Shown: one piece after another, positions 1 to 8,113 of the stretch
Layout of the letters: every line of letters starts with the position of its first letter
How positions within the stretch are numbered: the stretch's first letter is position 1
From: Chersky-840 sp963838775
GTDB taxonomy: Bacteria; Actinomycetota; Acidimicrobiia; Acidimicrobiales; UBA8190
Direction: 5' to 3'
NCBI GenBank assembly: GCA_963838775.1
Contig: CAWISP010000010.1
Span: 10,555 to 74,554 of the forward strand
Length of the DNA stretch: 64,000 bases
Notes under the pieces: generated by a model
The model's input: the letters and a program-made list of their open reading frames with translations, nothing else
The model's database searches: none
What the model was told of the DNA's origin: nothing
Position numbers and translations under genes: made by a program

Positions 1-42
1 CTGAAGGTGCTCGCCGACGGGGTGCTCGACCTCCAGACCTGA
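1..42 (+). CDS. C-terminal tail of an upstream gene (partial)
   Basis: The first 13 codons read LKVLADGVLDLQT and end in TGA at 40-42, in a frame open from the window edge. This looks like the last residues of a gene that starts outside the window, but it is too short to identify. The 100 bases that follow carry no other obvious gene. Confidence 0.3.
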   Translation: MKVLADGVLDLQT

Positions 43-142
43 TCGGAAACCGGATCGAGGAGACCCGAGGACGACTGTCACCGCGACGCCGTGGCATGCT
101 GCAGCATTCCTGGGTGCGGGATTCCCGAGTGATGGAGGGACG

Positions 143-523
143 ATGGGCACAGCGCGTGCAGCGATCGACATCGACCGGCCGGCCGACGAGGTCTGGGCCG
201 TGGTGGGGGACTTCGGCAGCATCGGGGACTGGATGCCGGGGATCGAGTCGGTCGCCATCGACGGCGACGACCGGGTGATCAAGATGGGGGGGATGGAGGT
301 CATCGAGCGCCTCGAGCGGCGCACCGAGGAAACACGCGAGCTCATCTACGGGATCGTGGGCGGCGTCCCCGTGATCAACCACAAGGCCACCATCACCGTG
401 ACCCCCAACGGAAGTGGCTCGCACGTCACGTGGGACGTCGACACCGACGACGAGGTGCTCGACATGATGCACCAGGTATACCAGCAGAGCCTGCAAGCCC
501 TGAAGGACCACCTGTCGGGCTGA
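143..523 (+). CDS. SRPBCC (polyketide cyclase/dehydrase-like) protein
   Basis: A 126-residue protein of the START/SRPBCC helix-grip fold, a family that binds hydrophobic ligands in a central pocket; the ligand here is unknown. The opening strand is followed by VWAVVGDFGSIGDWMPG (about residues 18-34), the family's usual helix with the 'W.P' turn, and it closes with an amphipathic C-terminal helix rich in Q and L. No signal peptide or membrane segment is seen, so it is probably cytoplasmic. The ATG follows a purine-rich GGAGGGACG ribosome site. The next gene, from the same fold, starts one base after its stop, so the two are probably co-transcribed and may share a ligand or pathway. Confidence 0.8.
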   Translation: MGTARAAIDIDRPADEVWAVVGDFGSIGDWMPGIESVAIDGDDRVIKMGGMEVIERLERRTEETRELIYGIVGGVPVINHKATITVTPNGSGSHVTWDVDTDDEVLDMMHQVYQQSLQALKDHLSG

Positions 524-524
524 C

Positions 525-977
525 ATGGCCCGGCGCTACGAGTTCGAGGCGTCGGCGCGATCGTCCGCACCGGCTGCGGTGATCTGGCCGCTCATCGGCG
601 AGGCGTCGCGCTGGAAGGAATGGTCGTGGATGACGAGCACGTCATTGCTGCGCGAGGGCGACCCCCCACCCGACGGGGTGGGGTCGTTGCGGCGTTTCGC
701 GATGGGGCCGGGTGGGAGCCAGGAAGAGGTCGTCGCCTGGGAGCCGCCCCATCACCTCGGCTACATGGTGCGACGCGGGATCCCCGTACGCCACTACCAG
801 GCCGATGTGTACCTCCGAGACGACGCGATGGGCACGGTCGTTACATGGCGGTGCAGCGTCGAGCCCCTCATCCCCGGCACGGGGGCCGCCCTGCGGTTCG
901 CGCTGGGGCGCATGGTGCAGGGGTTCGCTCGGCGCGTGTGCCGATACGCGGACACCATGGCACGGGGGCAGGCCTGA
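525..977 (+). CDS. Second SRPBCC family protein
   Basis: A 150-residue helix-grip protein, longer and more divergent than its upstream neighbour. It has the family's N-terminal pattern (VIWPLIGEASRWKEWSW, about residues 19-35), central antiparallel strands with a GxGSxRRF turn, and a long basic C-terminal helix. It starts a single base after the upstream stop codon, which implies translational coupling. The two proteins are paralogs by fold but not close in sequence. Function within the family (lipid binding, cyclase, stress response) cannot be read from the sequence. Confidence 0.75.
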   Translation: MARRYEFEASARSSAPAAVIWPLIGEASRWKEWSWMTSTSLLREGDPPPDGVGSLRRFAMGPGGSQEEVVAWEPPHHLGYMVRRGIPVRHYQADVYLRDDAMGTVVTWRCSVEPLIPGTGAALRFALGRMVQGFARRVCRYADTMARGQA

Positions 978-1017
978 CGGGCCGGTGTCGGCGCGGTGCG
1001 CGCCGGGGCGGAGTCGC

Positions 1018-1830
1018 TCACAGGGCGTCGGCGGGAATCTCGAGGGGCGGCACGTCGGGGTAGTGCGGGTCCATCCTCTCGAGGTAGTCCAGCAGCACCT
1101 GGCTCACAGCCCAGTTGCGGTACCACTTGTGATCGGCCGGGATCACAAACCACGACGCCTTCTCCGTCGACGTCTGCTCGAGCATGTCCCGATAGGCCTT
1201 CTGATAGCTGTCCCAGAACTTGCGTTCGAGAAAATCGCCGGCTCGAGCCTTCCAGCGCTTCTCGGGCACCTCGAGGCGGCTGCGCAACCTCCTGCCCTGC
1301 TCCTCGAAGGACAGGTGGAGGTAGAACTTCACCACCGTGGTACCCCGCTCGGCGAGGGTCTCCTCGAAGGCGTTGATGAGGGGGTAGCGCCCTCGCCACA
1401 CCGATTCGGGCACCAAGTCGTGGACACGCACCACGAGGACGTCCTCGTAGTGGGAGCGGTTGAAGATGGCGATCTCGCCGGCAGGGGGGACCCGCTTGTG
1501 GACACGCCACAAGAAGTCGTGCGCCAGCTCCTGCGCGGTGGGCTCCTTGAACGACGTCACCGAGGTCCCCTGGGGGTTCACACCCCGAAAGACGTGCTTG
1601 ATCGTGCCGTCCTTCCCCGAGGCGTCGAGCCCCTGCAGCACCACGAGCAGCGAGCGCCGGGCCTCGGCCCAGAGGCGGTCTTGGAGGGCGAACAGCTCAT
1701 CGTGCAATGCCAGGATCGCCTGCTCGGTCTGGGCACGATCACCGGGGGCACCATCGGTCGACGCCGGGTCGCGCTCGGGAAGCCGCACCTTCTCCCCCGG
1801 CCGGACGCGCCACCGCTCGATGTCGCGCAC
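1018..1830 (-). CDS. Polyphosphate kinase 2 family protein
   Basis: PPK2 enzymes move phosphate between polyphosphate and nucleoside mono- or diphosphates. This 270-residue protein has the PPK2 Walker A variant GLDASGKDG (residues 67-75), the Walker B region with FNRSHYEDVLVVRVH (about 123-137), and the conserved FKEPTAQELAHDFLWR stretch. Length matches single-domain PPK2. I chose the GTG at 1830, five bases after the stop of the universal stress protein gene; the open frame extends further upstream but only as antisense of that gene. The pairing with a Usp gene suggests a shared role in energy or starvation stress. Whether it prefers AMP or ADP cannot be judged. Confidence 0.88.
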   Translation of the reverse strand: MRDIERWRVRPGEKVRLPERDPASTDGAPGDRAQTEQAILALHDELFALQDRLWAEARRSLLVVLQGLDASGKDGTIKHVFRGVNPQGTSVTSFKEPTAQELAHDFLWRVHKRVPPAGEIAIFNRSHYEDVLVVRVHDLVPESVWRGRYPLINAFEETLAERGTTVVKFYLHLSFEEQGRRLRSRLEVPEKRWKARAGDFLERKFWDSYQKAYRDMLEQTSTEKASWFVIPADHKWYRNWAVSQVLLDYLERMDPHYPDVPPLEIPADAL

Positions 1831-1835
1831 CGGGG

Positions 1836-2288
1836 TTAGGGCTCGTCCTCGGGGTTGCGCACCACCACCACGGGGCACGGCGCGTGCGACGCGCAGTACT
1901 CGCTCACCGACCCGAGAAGCATGCCCGCGAAGGCGCCGTGGCCCCGGCTGCCGACGACGAGGAGCGTGGCACCCTGGGCAGCCTCGGTGAGCACGAAGGC
2001 GGGGTGGCCCTCGGTGACGTCGAGGTGCAGCACCACCCCGTGGTCGGCCCCGAGGACGGTGTCGACCGTCTCCTGCAGCGCCTGGCGGGCGTCCGCGTCG
2101 GGATCGAAGTCCGACGGGTAGGGCGGTGCCCATCCCAGGGTGGGGGGGTATTCCCAAGTCGTGACGGCCTTGAGCTCGGCGCCGGTGAGCTTGGCCTGGT
2201 CGGCTGCCCATCGCAGGGCCCGTTTTGAAGGTTCGGACCCGTCCACACCCACCACGATCATCGGTGGCGATCCCGCCGGCGCGTCCAT
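1836..2288 (-). CDS. Universal stress protein (UspA family)
   Basis: A 150-residue single-domain Usp. It shows the N-terminal IVVGVDGSEPSKRALRWA strand-loop-helix and, near the C-terminus, the ATP-binding signature VVGSRGHGAFAGMLLGSVS (G-2x-G-9x-G-S pattern), so it is predicted to bind ATP. It ends with VVVVRNPEDEP, typical for the family. The first ATG gives a short extra N-terminal stretch, MDAPAGSPP; starting at the following methionine is also possible. It lies immediately upstream of the polyphosphate kinase gene and is probably in one operon with it. Confidence 0.9.
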   Translation of the reverse strand: MDAPAGSPPMIVVGVDGSEPSKRALRWAADQAKLTGAELKAVTTWEYPPTLGWAPPYPSDFDPDADARQALQETVDTVLGADHGVVLHLDVTEGHPAFVLTEAAQGATLLVVGSRGHGAFAGMLLGSVSEYCASHAPCPVVVVRNPEDEP

Positions 2289-2464
2289 GAGCCCTCCATC
2301 GTCATCGTCGGGGCGAGCCGTCCCCGGTCTGCGGAGGCCCGCCGTGCCGTGTGCTGCTGTGTCGTGTGCTGCTGTGCCTGGTGCCTCTGTCCCATAGGGC
2401 CGTGCGGGTCCATCATGCCGGAGCCCACCGTGTCGGGTTGCACCCGACGGAGGTTCTACCCGGC

Positions 2465-3157
2465 TCAGGCGCCGAGCTGCTCGCGCAGGTCGTCGAGGGC
2501 GCTGCGCACCGCCCCAACCTCGAGGCGCAGCTCGGCCAGCTCGGCGCGCAGGGCGGCCACCTCGTCGGAGTGAGCCGAGCCCGGCTTGTCGGGGGTGATC
2601 GGGGACGGCCCGGTCCCGAGGCCCGCGCTCAAGGTCGCGGGAGCCGCGCCCTGCCGGTCGGCGACCGAGCCGCCGAGCTGCTGGGCGTACCGGTCCTCCT
2701 TCTGACCCGGGCCCCGGGGCAAGCGCTGGACCAAGGGCTCGTCCCGGGCGGCCAGCGCGTCGAGCTCGGCCTGGACCTCGCGGAGATCGGCGAACTGCAC
2801 CATGCGCTCGGTGCGGGTGCGCAACTCGCCCAGGGTCTGCGGTCCACGCAGCATCAGCACGGCCAGGAGCGCCAGGGGGCGGGTCTCGAGCCCCAACGCC
2901 TCGTCGAGGGTGTGGCTGTAGCGGAGGGCGGAGCGCCCGTGCGAGGGGTGCACGAACCGCGCCAGCCCATGGGTCTTGACGCTCGTAACGGCCGCCTCGA
3001 TGCTGCGCTCGTCGTATTCGACGACGGGATCTCGATTCGACGACTGGCTACACGCCAGGGTGAGGGAGTTGAGCGTGAGTGGGTATTGCTGGGGGGTGGT
3101 GAGCTGTTTCTCCACGAGGCTCCCGAGCACCCGGATCTCGGCGGAGGTGAGGTCCAT
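2465..3157 (-). CDS. YceH-like (DUF480/UPF0502) winged-helix protein
   Basis: A 230-residue protein with the DUF480 hallmarks: an N-terminal winged-helix domain starting LTSAEIRVLGSLVEKQLTTPQQYPL, then SQSSNRDPV, then a second winged-helix with LMLRGPQTLGELRTRTERM (about residues 104-122). A low-complexity linker follows and the C-terminus is a heptad-like coiled coil (LRAELAELRLEVGAVRSALD). The ATG at 3157 is the start that gives the family's N-terminus; the longer open frame upstream is antisense of the VOC gene. The family is widespread in bacteria, and its molecular role is not established. Confidence 0.85.
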   Translation of the reverse strand: MDLTSAEIRVLGSLVEKQLTTPQQYPLTLNSLTLACSQSSNRDPVVEYDERSIEAAVTSVKTHGLARFVHPSHGRSALRYSHTLDEALGLETRPLALLAVLMLRGPQTLGELRTRTERMVQFADLREVQAELDALAARDEPLVQRLPRGPGQKEDRYAQQLGGSVADRQGAAPATLSAGLGTGPSPITPDKPGSAHSDEVAALRAELAELRLEVGAVRSALDDLREQLGA

Positions 3158-3244
3158 GGCGACCGAGCTTATGGGCCACCCCGAGGAATAGTCGGCGCTC
3201 GAGGCAGGTTGTTGAAGGCGGTCAGGCGGAGACGAGGAGGGCCG

Positions 3245-3706
3245 ATGCAAGTCAAAGAGCTGGGGCACCTGGTGCTGTACGTGCGCAACCTCGAGCGCTC
3301 GGCCGCCTTCTACCGCGACGTCCTGGGGTGGCGGCAGCTGGCGCCGACCGAGGAGCTCGGGTTCCCGGCGGCGGCGTTCTCGGCGCCCTCGAACCGTACC
3401 CACCACGAGCTGCTGCTCATCGAGGTCGGAGAGGACGCCCAGGCGCTGCCCACGGGGCGGCACGTGGGGCTCTACCACTTCGGACTCAAAGTGGGCGACA
3501 GCGACGACGAACTGCGCGACGCACTGCAAACCCTCCAGGATGCGGGCGCCACCGTCATCGGGGCGAGCGACCACACCGTGACCCACAGCCTTTACATTCT
3601 CGACCCCGACGGCAACGAGATCGAGCTCTTCGTCGACGTTCCCGGCGTCGACTGGAAGACGGACCCCGCGCTGCTCTTCAGCCCCATCCGGCCCCTCGCG
3701 CTGTAG
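3245..3706 (+). CDS. VOC family (glyoxalase/bleomycin resistance/dioxygenase fold) protein
   Basis: A 153-residue protein with two beta-alpha-beta-beta-beta modules. The N-module begins LGHLVLYVRNLERSAAFYRDVLGW with a metal-ligand-type His at the start, and the C-module holds GLYHFGLKVGD and LYILDPDGNEIELFVD with the usual Glu ligand, so a divalent metal site is likely intact. It could be an extradiol dioxygenase-like or glyoxalase-like enzyme; the substrate is unknown. It is divergent from the DUF480 gene, with only about 90 bases between their starts for two promoters. A GAGACGAGGAGG Shine-Dalgarno sequence precedes the ATG. Confidence 0.85.
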   Translation: MQVKELGHLVLYVRNLERSAAFYRDVLGWRQLAPTEELGFPAAAFSAPSNRTHHELLLIEVGEDAQALPTGRHVGLYHFGLKVGDSDDELRDALQTLQDAGATVIGASDHTVTHSLYILDPDGNEIELFVDVPGVDWKTDPALLFSPIRPLAL

Positions 3707-4040
3707 CGGTCGAGTCCGGCGTCGCGCTCGCCCTAGCGGCGGGGATCGCTGCGGCCCCAGTGGATCGGCACCTACGACGTGGTAATCCTTGACACCGCGA
3801 CGCTGAACCGTTCTAGACACCAGCTACCGATCGTTGCCTGGCGTTATCCGACCGGACGTCCCGGTCGGTTGCAGGTGGCTACCCGACGCCGTCGGATGCC
3901 CGAAAGTGCCGGCCGCGGGTAGTCCGGTTTCGTGCTGAGCCGCAGCGCAACCGACACACACATCATCGGGCCAGTTGGAAATACATTCTGGTCAGGATCG
4001 CCACTTATGGGCGCCGCTTTCAACAATGCCAACGGGCCTA
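3707..4040. other. Intergenic region with one small palindrome
   Basis: Between two convergent genes there are 334 bases without a convincing gene. A hairpin of CCGACCGG with CCGGTCGG sits near 3848-3868 with no T-run; it could help end the minus-strand transcript of the next gene. Nothing else was recognised. Confidence 0.35.
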
Positions 4041-4331
4041 CTACGGCTTCAAGGCGCACCCGTCCCAATAGGCCACGGGGTGGCGCTTGAGCACTCCGCG
4101 GAGTTCGATAACTAGCTGATTCGGCCGGCCACCGGACCCGGCACAAAACCACACTTCGACTTCGTCGGCGTCGACCGACTCGAAGTTGGCGAGATCTCTT
4201 GGGGGATCCGTCTTGATATCCAAAAGCGTCAGCGATCCGTTACAACAGTGATGAGGGTGAGCGCGGACGAACACGGTACCGCCATGGGCTCGGATGTATT
4301 TCTTTGCCACCTCGGAAACGAGGACTTTCAC
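4041..4331 (-). CDS. Small conserved HHCC-motif protein, function unknown
   Basis: A 96-residue protein starting at a GTG. It opens with MKVLVSEVAKKYIRAHGGTV, continues to a cluster HPHHCCNG (about residues 25-32), and has two more cysteines (WFCAGSG and DGCALKP). The clustered His and Cys residues could bind a metal or an Fe-S cluster, but no ligand has been shown here. The overall plan, a helix then strands with a cysteine pair in a loop, loosely recalls small Fe-S assembly proteins; I do not assign it to one. It is divergent from the permease gene across a 287-base promoter region. Confidence 0.6.
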   Translation of the reverse strand: MKVLVSEVAKKYIRAHGGTVFVRAHPHHCCNGSLTLLDIKTDPPRDLANFESVDADEVEVWFCAGSGGRPNQLVIELRGVLKRHPVAYWDGCALKP

Positions 4332-4548
4332 GGCGTTATCGTAGGTGATTGCTCTGAGAACTTCCCGCCAGCCTCATCTCGGACAACATCACTGCAAGAC
4401 GCACGCTGCTCAATCCGGGGGTATGGGACCCGGCAGATCGATCTTCGGGAACGTCGTTGTACTTTGACATTTGCGGTCCGCCGCTGTGAATGAGCGTTCG
4501 GGCGGTCTGACCTGACCGGACGGGTTCCAGGCCCTTGGCCAAAGATGG

Positions 4549-4577
4549 TTGACACCAGACCGTTCACCTGCTCCGAT
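4549..4577 (+). promoter_or_regulatory. Candidate sigma-70-type promoter for the permease gene
   Basis: A perfect TTGACA at 4549-4554 is followed after 17 bases by TCCGAT at 4572-4577. The -35 is consensus; the -10 matches at only three positions, so this is a weak call. It lies about 40 bases upstream of the permease ATG. Confidence 0.3.
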
Positions 4578-4618
4578 GTGCCCCGGGAACGGATGAACGT
4601 CCGTGCAAGGGGGTCGTC

Positions 4619-6193
4619 ATGGCAGCGATCGGCAACCCGGGCGAAGCAGGATCCACGGCGATCGACAACGACGTAGCCGAGCTCCACAAGCTCGGCTACG
4701 CCCAGGAGCTCCGCCGCCGGATGGGTGGATTCTCGAACTTCGCCGTCTCGTTCACGATCATCTCGGTGCTGTCCGGGTGTCTCACGCTCTACTTCTTCGG
4801 GATGCAGGAGGGTGGACCGGTCGACATCGTCTGGGGCTGGATCCTCGTCGGGATCATGACGACGGTCGTCGGCCTCGGGATGGCGGAGATCGCCTCGAAG
4901 TATCCGACGGCGGGAGGCCTGTACTACTGGTCGGCCAAGCTGTCCAAGAACCAACCCGGCGCCTGGAGCTGGTTCACGGGCTGGTTCAACCTGCTCGGCC
5001 AGGTGGCGATCACGGCCGGTATCGACTACGGCTTCGCCTTCTTCTTTACATCGTTTCTCAACATGACGGCGAACTACCCCACGACGGCCGGTTACATCCT
5101 CATCATCTACGCCGGCATCCTCATCATTCACGGCCTCCTTAACACCTTCGGGGTGCGGGTGGTGGCCCTTCTCTCAGACATCTCAGTCTGGTGGCACCTG
5201 CTCGGCGTAGGCATCATCGCGGGGGTCCTTGCCTTCGTCCCGAGCCATCATGCCTCGGCATCATTCGTCTTCACGAAGTTCGTCAACCTGTCAGGCTTTC
5301 ACTCCACCATCTATGTGTTCTTCATCGGGCTGTTGTTGGCCCAGTACACCTTCACCGGCTACGACGCCTCCGCCCACATGTCGGAGGAGACGAGGAACCC
5401 TGACATCGCCGCTCCCCGGGGGATCGTCAGTTCGATCGTCGTGTCTCTCATCGCCGGCTGGATCCTCATCTTGGCCATCACGTTCGTCATCCCCACGCAA
5501 TCGGCCGTCTACGCCAAGGAGGCCGTGCAGGAGTTCGCTCCCGTGCTCATCTGGACGACCGCCGTCGGCCGCCACACCGCCGAGTTTCTGCTCATCATCG
5601 CCTTCATGGCGCAGGCCTACTGCGGCATGGCCTCGGTCACGGCCAACTCCCGCATGTTGTACGCCTTCAGCCGGGACGGCGCCGTGCCCGGACACCGTTA
5701 CTGGCATCGGATCAACCCGCGGACGAGGACGCCAACGAACAGCATCTGGTTCTGCGTGGTGTTCGCTTTCATCCTCGCCATTCCCTCGATGTGGAGCGGC
5801 GTGGCCTACGGTGCCGTCACGTCGATCGCCACCATCGGTCTCTACATCGCCTACGTCATTCCCACCCTGCTGCGCCGTCTTCAGGGCAAGAGTTGGGAGG
5901 GTGGGCGTTGGAGCCTGGGCAAGTGGAGCCCGTTCATCGGATGGCTGGGCGTGATCTGGGTGGTTGTCATCGCCATCCTCTTCATGCTGCCGGAGTTCTC
6001 TCCGATCAACCGCGACACCTTCAACTACGCCCCCATCGCCGTCGGCGTGGTCCTGCTCTACGCGGGCATCTACTGGCTGGTGTCGGCCCGCAAGTGGTTC
6101 ACGGGACCGAAGCCGCAGGGGACCGAGGCCGAGTTGATGCACATCGAGCAGGAGTTCTCACAGATCGAGCGGGAGCTCGAAGAAGTCGACTGA
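4619..6193 (+). CDS. Amino acid/polyamine/GABA-type permease (APC superfamily)
   Basis: A 524-residue integral membrane transporter of the APC superfamily, nearest in plan to the GABA/choline permease branch. About 12 hydrophobic segments are visible. It has the N-terminal helix-break motif FAVSFTIISVLSGCLTLYFF, then PTAGGLYYWSAKL, and SEETRNPDIAAPRGIVSSI, the conserved 'E.(T/K)NP...P.(A/G)I' loop. Residues 1-38 and the acidic 50-residue C-terminus are cytoplasmic tails. It probably imports an amino acid or amine with H+ or Na+. A degraded copy of its last third follows at once (6377-6895), so there was once a tandem duplicate. Confidence 0.87.
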   Translation: MAAIGNPGEAGSTAIDNDVAELHKLGYAQELRRRMGGFSNFAVSFTIISVLSGCLTLYFFGMQEGGPVDIVWGWILVGIMTTVVGLGMAEIASKYPTAGGLYYWSAKLSKNQPGAWSWFTGWFNLLGQVAITAGIDYGFAFFFTSFLNMTANYPTTAGYILIIYAGILIIHGLLNTFGVRVVALLSDISVWWHLLGVGIIAGVLAFVPSHHASASFVFTKFVNLSGFHSTIYVFFIGLLLAQYTFTGYDASAHMSEETRNPDIAAPRGIVSSIVVSLIAGWILILAITFVIPTQSAVYAKEAVQEFAPVLIWTTAVGRHTAEFLLIIAFMAQAYCGMASVTANSRMLYAFSRDGAVPGHRYWHRINPRTRTPTNSIWFCVVFAFILAIPSMWSGVAYGAVTSIATIGLYIAYVIPTLLRRLQGKSWEGGRWSLGKWSPFIGWLGVIWVVVIAILFMLPEFSPINRDTFNYAPIAVGVVLLYAGIYWLVSARKWFTGPKPQGTEAELMHIEQEFSQIERELEEVD

Positions 6194-6376
6194 ATCTGTC
6201 ACGAAGTCACCGTAGCGTCGGCGAGCTAGAGGAGGGCGGTCGAGGGCGGTCTCGTCGGCACTGTGCCGTGGTCATCTCCCGCTTACCGTCGACAACGGCT
6301 GCTGCTAGGTGTGTGCCAGCTATAGCCTGGAAGGGGATGCCAAATTGCCCTGCCGCATGGTTGACATTGGCAGCGT

Positions 6377-6895
6377 CGGCGCGGCGTCATCCCGGGGTCG
6401 AAGTTCTGGCACCACATCAGCCCCCGCACCCGTACACCGAAGAGAGCAATCTACTTCGCCGTGGTCTTCGCCTTCATCCAAGCCCTCCCGTCGATGTGGA
6501 GTGCGGTCGCGTACGGGGCGGTGATCTCGATCGCGGTCATCGGCCTCTACATCGCCTATGTGATCCCGACGTTGCTGCGCCGACTGGCCGGCGACTCCTT
6601 CACACCCGGTCCGTGGACCCTCGGGAAATGGAGCGCCGCCGTCGGCTGGCTCGGGATCGTGTGGGTCGGGATCATCACCATCCCGTTCGTGCTCCCGACG
6701 GCGAGCCCGATCACCTGGCACAACTTCAACTACACCATCGTCGCCGTCGGCGTCGTTACTGCTCTACACCACCGTCTTCTGGTTCGCGAGCGCCCGCAAG
6801 TGGTTCATCGGCCCGCGCGCCCAGGGGACGAGGCCGCCCTCGAGGCCATCGAGCAGCGTCTGAGCACGGCCGAGCAACTCGAGGCCACCTTCTGA
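6377..6895 (+). pseudogene. Truncated, frameshifted copy of the upstream permease (C-terminal third)
   Basis: The segment reads RRGVIPGSKFWHHISPRTRTP and then VVFAFIQALPSMWSAVAYGAV, closely matching the intact permease from about its residue 356 onward. Alignment by eye continues to the C-terminus, but the reading frame slips near 6758 (one extra base after GTCGTT) and returns near 6831 (one base lost). In the corrected frame the middle piece is LLYTTVFWFASARKWFIGP, again matching the intact protein. Everything before residue 356 is missing. This is the remnant of a second permease gene, not an expressed 144-residue protein. Confidence 0.8.
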
Positions 6896-6902
6896 TGACG
6901 CC

Positions 6903-7235
6903 ATGACCGACCCGATCGGAGCGGACGACACCCGGATCGTGACGGTCTTCCGTTCACGACTCAGGCCCGAGTCGGTCGATGAGTACCACGAGACCGCCCA
7001 ACGCATCTTGGACCTGGCCCGGACCATGCCCGGGTTCGTGGACTTCAAGAGCTTCGAGGCCGACGACGGGGAACGGGTCTCGGTCGTCACCTTCGCCACC
7101 ATGGCGGATCACCGCGCCTGGCGAGACCATCCCGAGCACCGCGCCGCCCAACAGCTCGGGCGCGACCGCTTCTACGCGTCGTATGACATCTCGGTCAGCG
7201 AGGTGGTCGGGGAGAGCCACTTCCCGCGCCGGTAG
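6903..7235 (+). CDS. Antibiotic biosynthesis monooxygenase (ABM) fold protein
   Basis: A 110-residue single-domain dimeric alpha/beta-barrel protein. The core IVTVFRSRLRPESVDEYHE strand-helix, then MPGFVDFKSFEADDGERVSVVTF, and the DHRAWRDHPEHRAAQQLGRDRFY helix are the standard ABM layout. Such proteins are small cofactor-free or heme-linked oxygenases or simply stress proteins; the catalytic type cannot be told. The ATG is seven bases after the stop of the permease remnant, so it may once have been co-transcribed with the permeases. Confidence 0.8.
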   Translation: MTDPIGADDTRIVTVFRSRLRPESVDEYHETAQRILDLARTMPGFVDFKSFEADDGERVSVVTFATMADHRAWRDHPEHRAAQQLGRDRFYASYDISVSEVVGESHFPRR

Positions 7236-7254
7236 CAGCCCGCCCCGCCGGCGC
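7226..7254. terminator. Hairpin between convergent genes
   Basis: GCGCCGG (7226-7232) pairs with CCGGCGC (7248-7254) across a 15-base loop, overlapping the stop of the ABM gene and facing the convergent DUF899 gene. There is no T-run, so this is only a possible terminator. A 13-base direct repeat, GCCAAAGGGTCAG, follows at 7253-7265 and 7271-7283. Confidence 0.35.
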
Positions 7255-7279
7255 CAAAGGGTCAGCCGGAGCCAAAGGG

Positions 7280-8020
7280 TCAGGTCGAGAAATCGGGGAT
7301 GGCGGCACGGGCGGCGTCGGCACGCCCCTTGGGCTCCTCCCATTCCTCCTGCCGACCGAGGGCGGTCATGTCGAGGAAGTAGTAGGCACCCCCGAGCATC
7401 TCGGTTCCCCGCGCGTAGACGGAATAGGTGTGGAAGATCTTGTCGCCATCACGGAGGAACGTGCTGTAGCCGGGTTGCTCGGAGGATCCCTCGGCGAGCC
7501 AGCCCATGTCGTGCCGGGCAAGCTCCTGAATCGTCCGGTAGTTCCACATCACCGGGGCCACCGAGGCGTCGATGGTCACATTGAAGTCGTAGTTGAAGTC
7601 GCTCCCGAACGACGAGTACCAGGGGAACGACCAACCCCGCTTCACCTTGTAACGCTCGATCTTGTCGAGCGGGGCGCGCGACACGACGACGAAGTTCGTG
7701 TCGCGGGCGCGCAGGTGCTCGAGCAGCCCCGCGGAGATCTCATCGGCCGCCCCGGTGCACGACGGACACCCATCGTCCCAGTCCGGGTCGAACATGAAGT
7801 GCTGGACGATGAGCTGACGCCGTCCATCGAACAAGTCGCCCAGACCGAGCGCTCCACCGGGGCCTTCGAAGACGTAGTCCTTGTCGATCTGGACCATCGG
7901 CAATTGGCGGCGCCTGGTGCTCAATGCGTCTCGCGCCCGGGTCATCGCCTTCTCTTCCTCGAGCAGCGCTTTGCGCTCGATCAGCGACTCTTCTCGTGAC
8001 ACGACTCTCGGAAGACTCAT
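7280..8020 (-). CDS. DUF899 family thioredoxin-like protein
   Basis: A 246-residue protein of the DUF899 family (thioredoxin-like fold, found in actinobacteria and proteobacteria). Key features are the N-terminal helix with REESLIERKALLEEEKAMTRARD, the strand QLIVQHFMFDPDW, and the DDGCPSCTGAADEI segment, where CPSC is the CxxC pair of the fold (about residues 86-89). The region KVKRGWSFPWYSSFGSDFNYDFNV is also typical. The role is not established; a redox function is plausible from the CxxC. It is convergent with the ABM gene. Confidence 0.85.
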   Translation of the reverse strand: MSLPRVVSREESLIERKALLEEEKAMTRARDALSTRRRQLPMVQIDKDYVFEGPGGALGLGDLFDGRRQLIVQHFMFDPDWDDGCPSCTGAADEISAGLLEHLRARDTNFVVVSRAPLDKIERYKVKRGWSFPWYSSFGSDFNYDFNVTIDASVAPVMWNYRTIQELARHDMGWLAEGSSEQPGYSTFLRDGDKIFHTYSVYARGTEMLGGAYYFLDMTALGRQEEWEEPKGRADAARAAIPDFST

Positions 8021-8113
8021 GACGTCACACCTCCATACACCTCACCGGATCGGTGGTCGCGTTCGAGGTCCCAACTCTCCCACGCCGGTCCGGGAGACGG
8101 GCCCGAGGACCTC

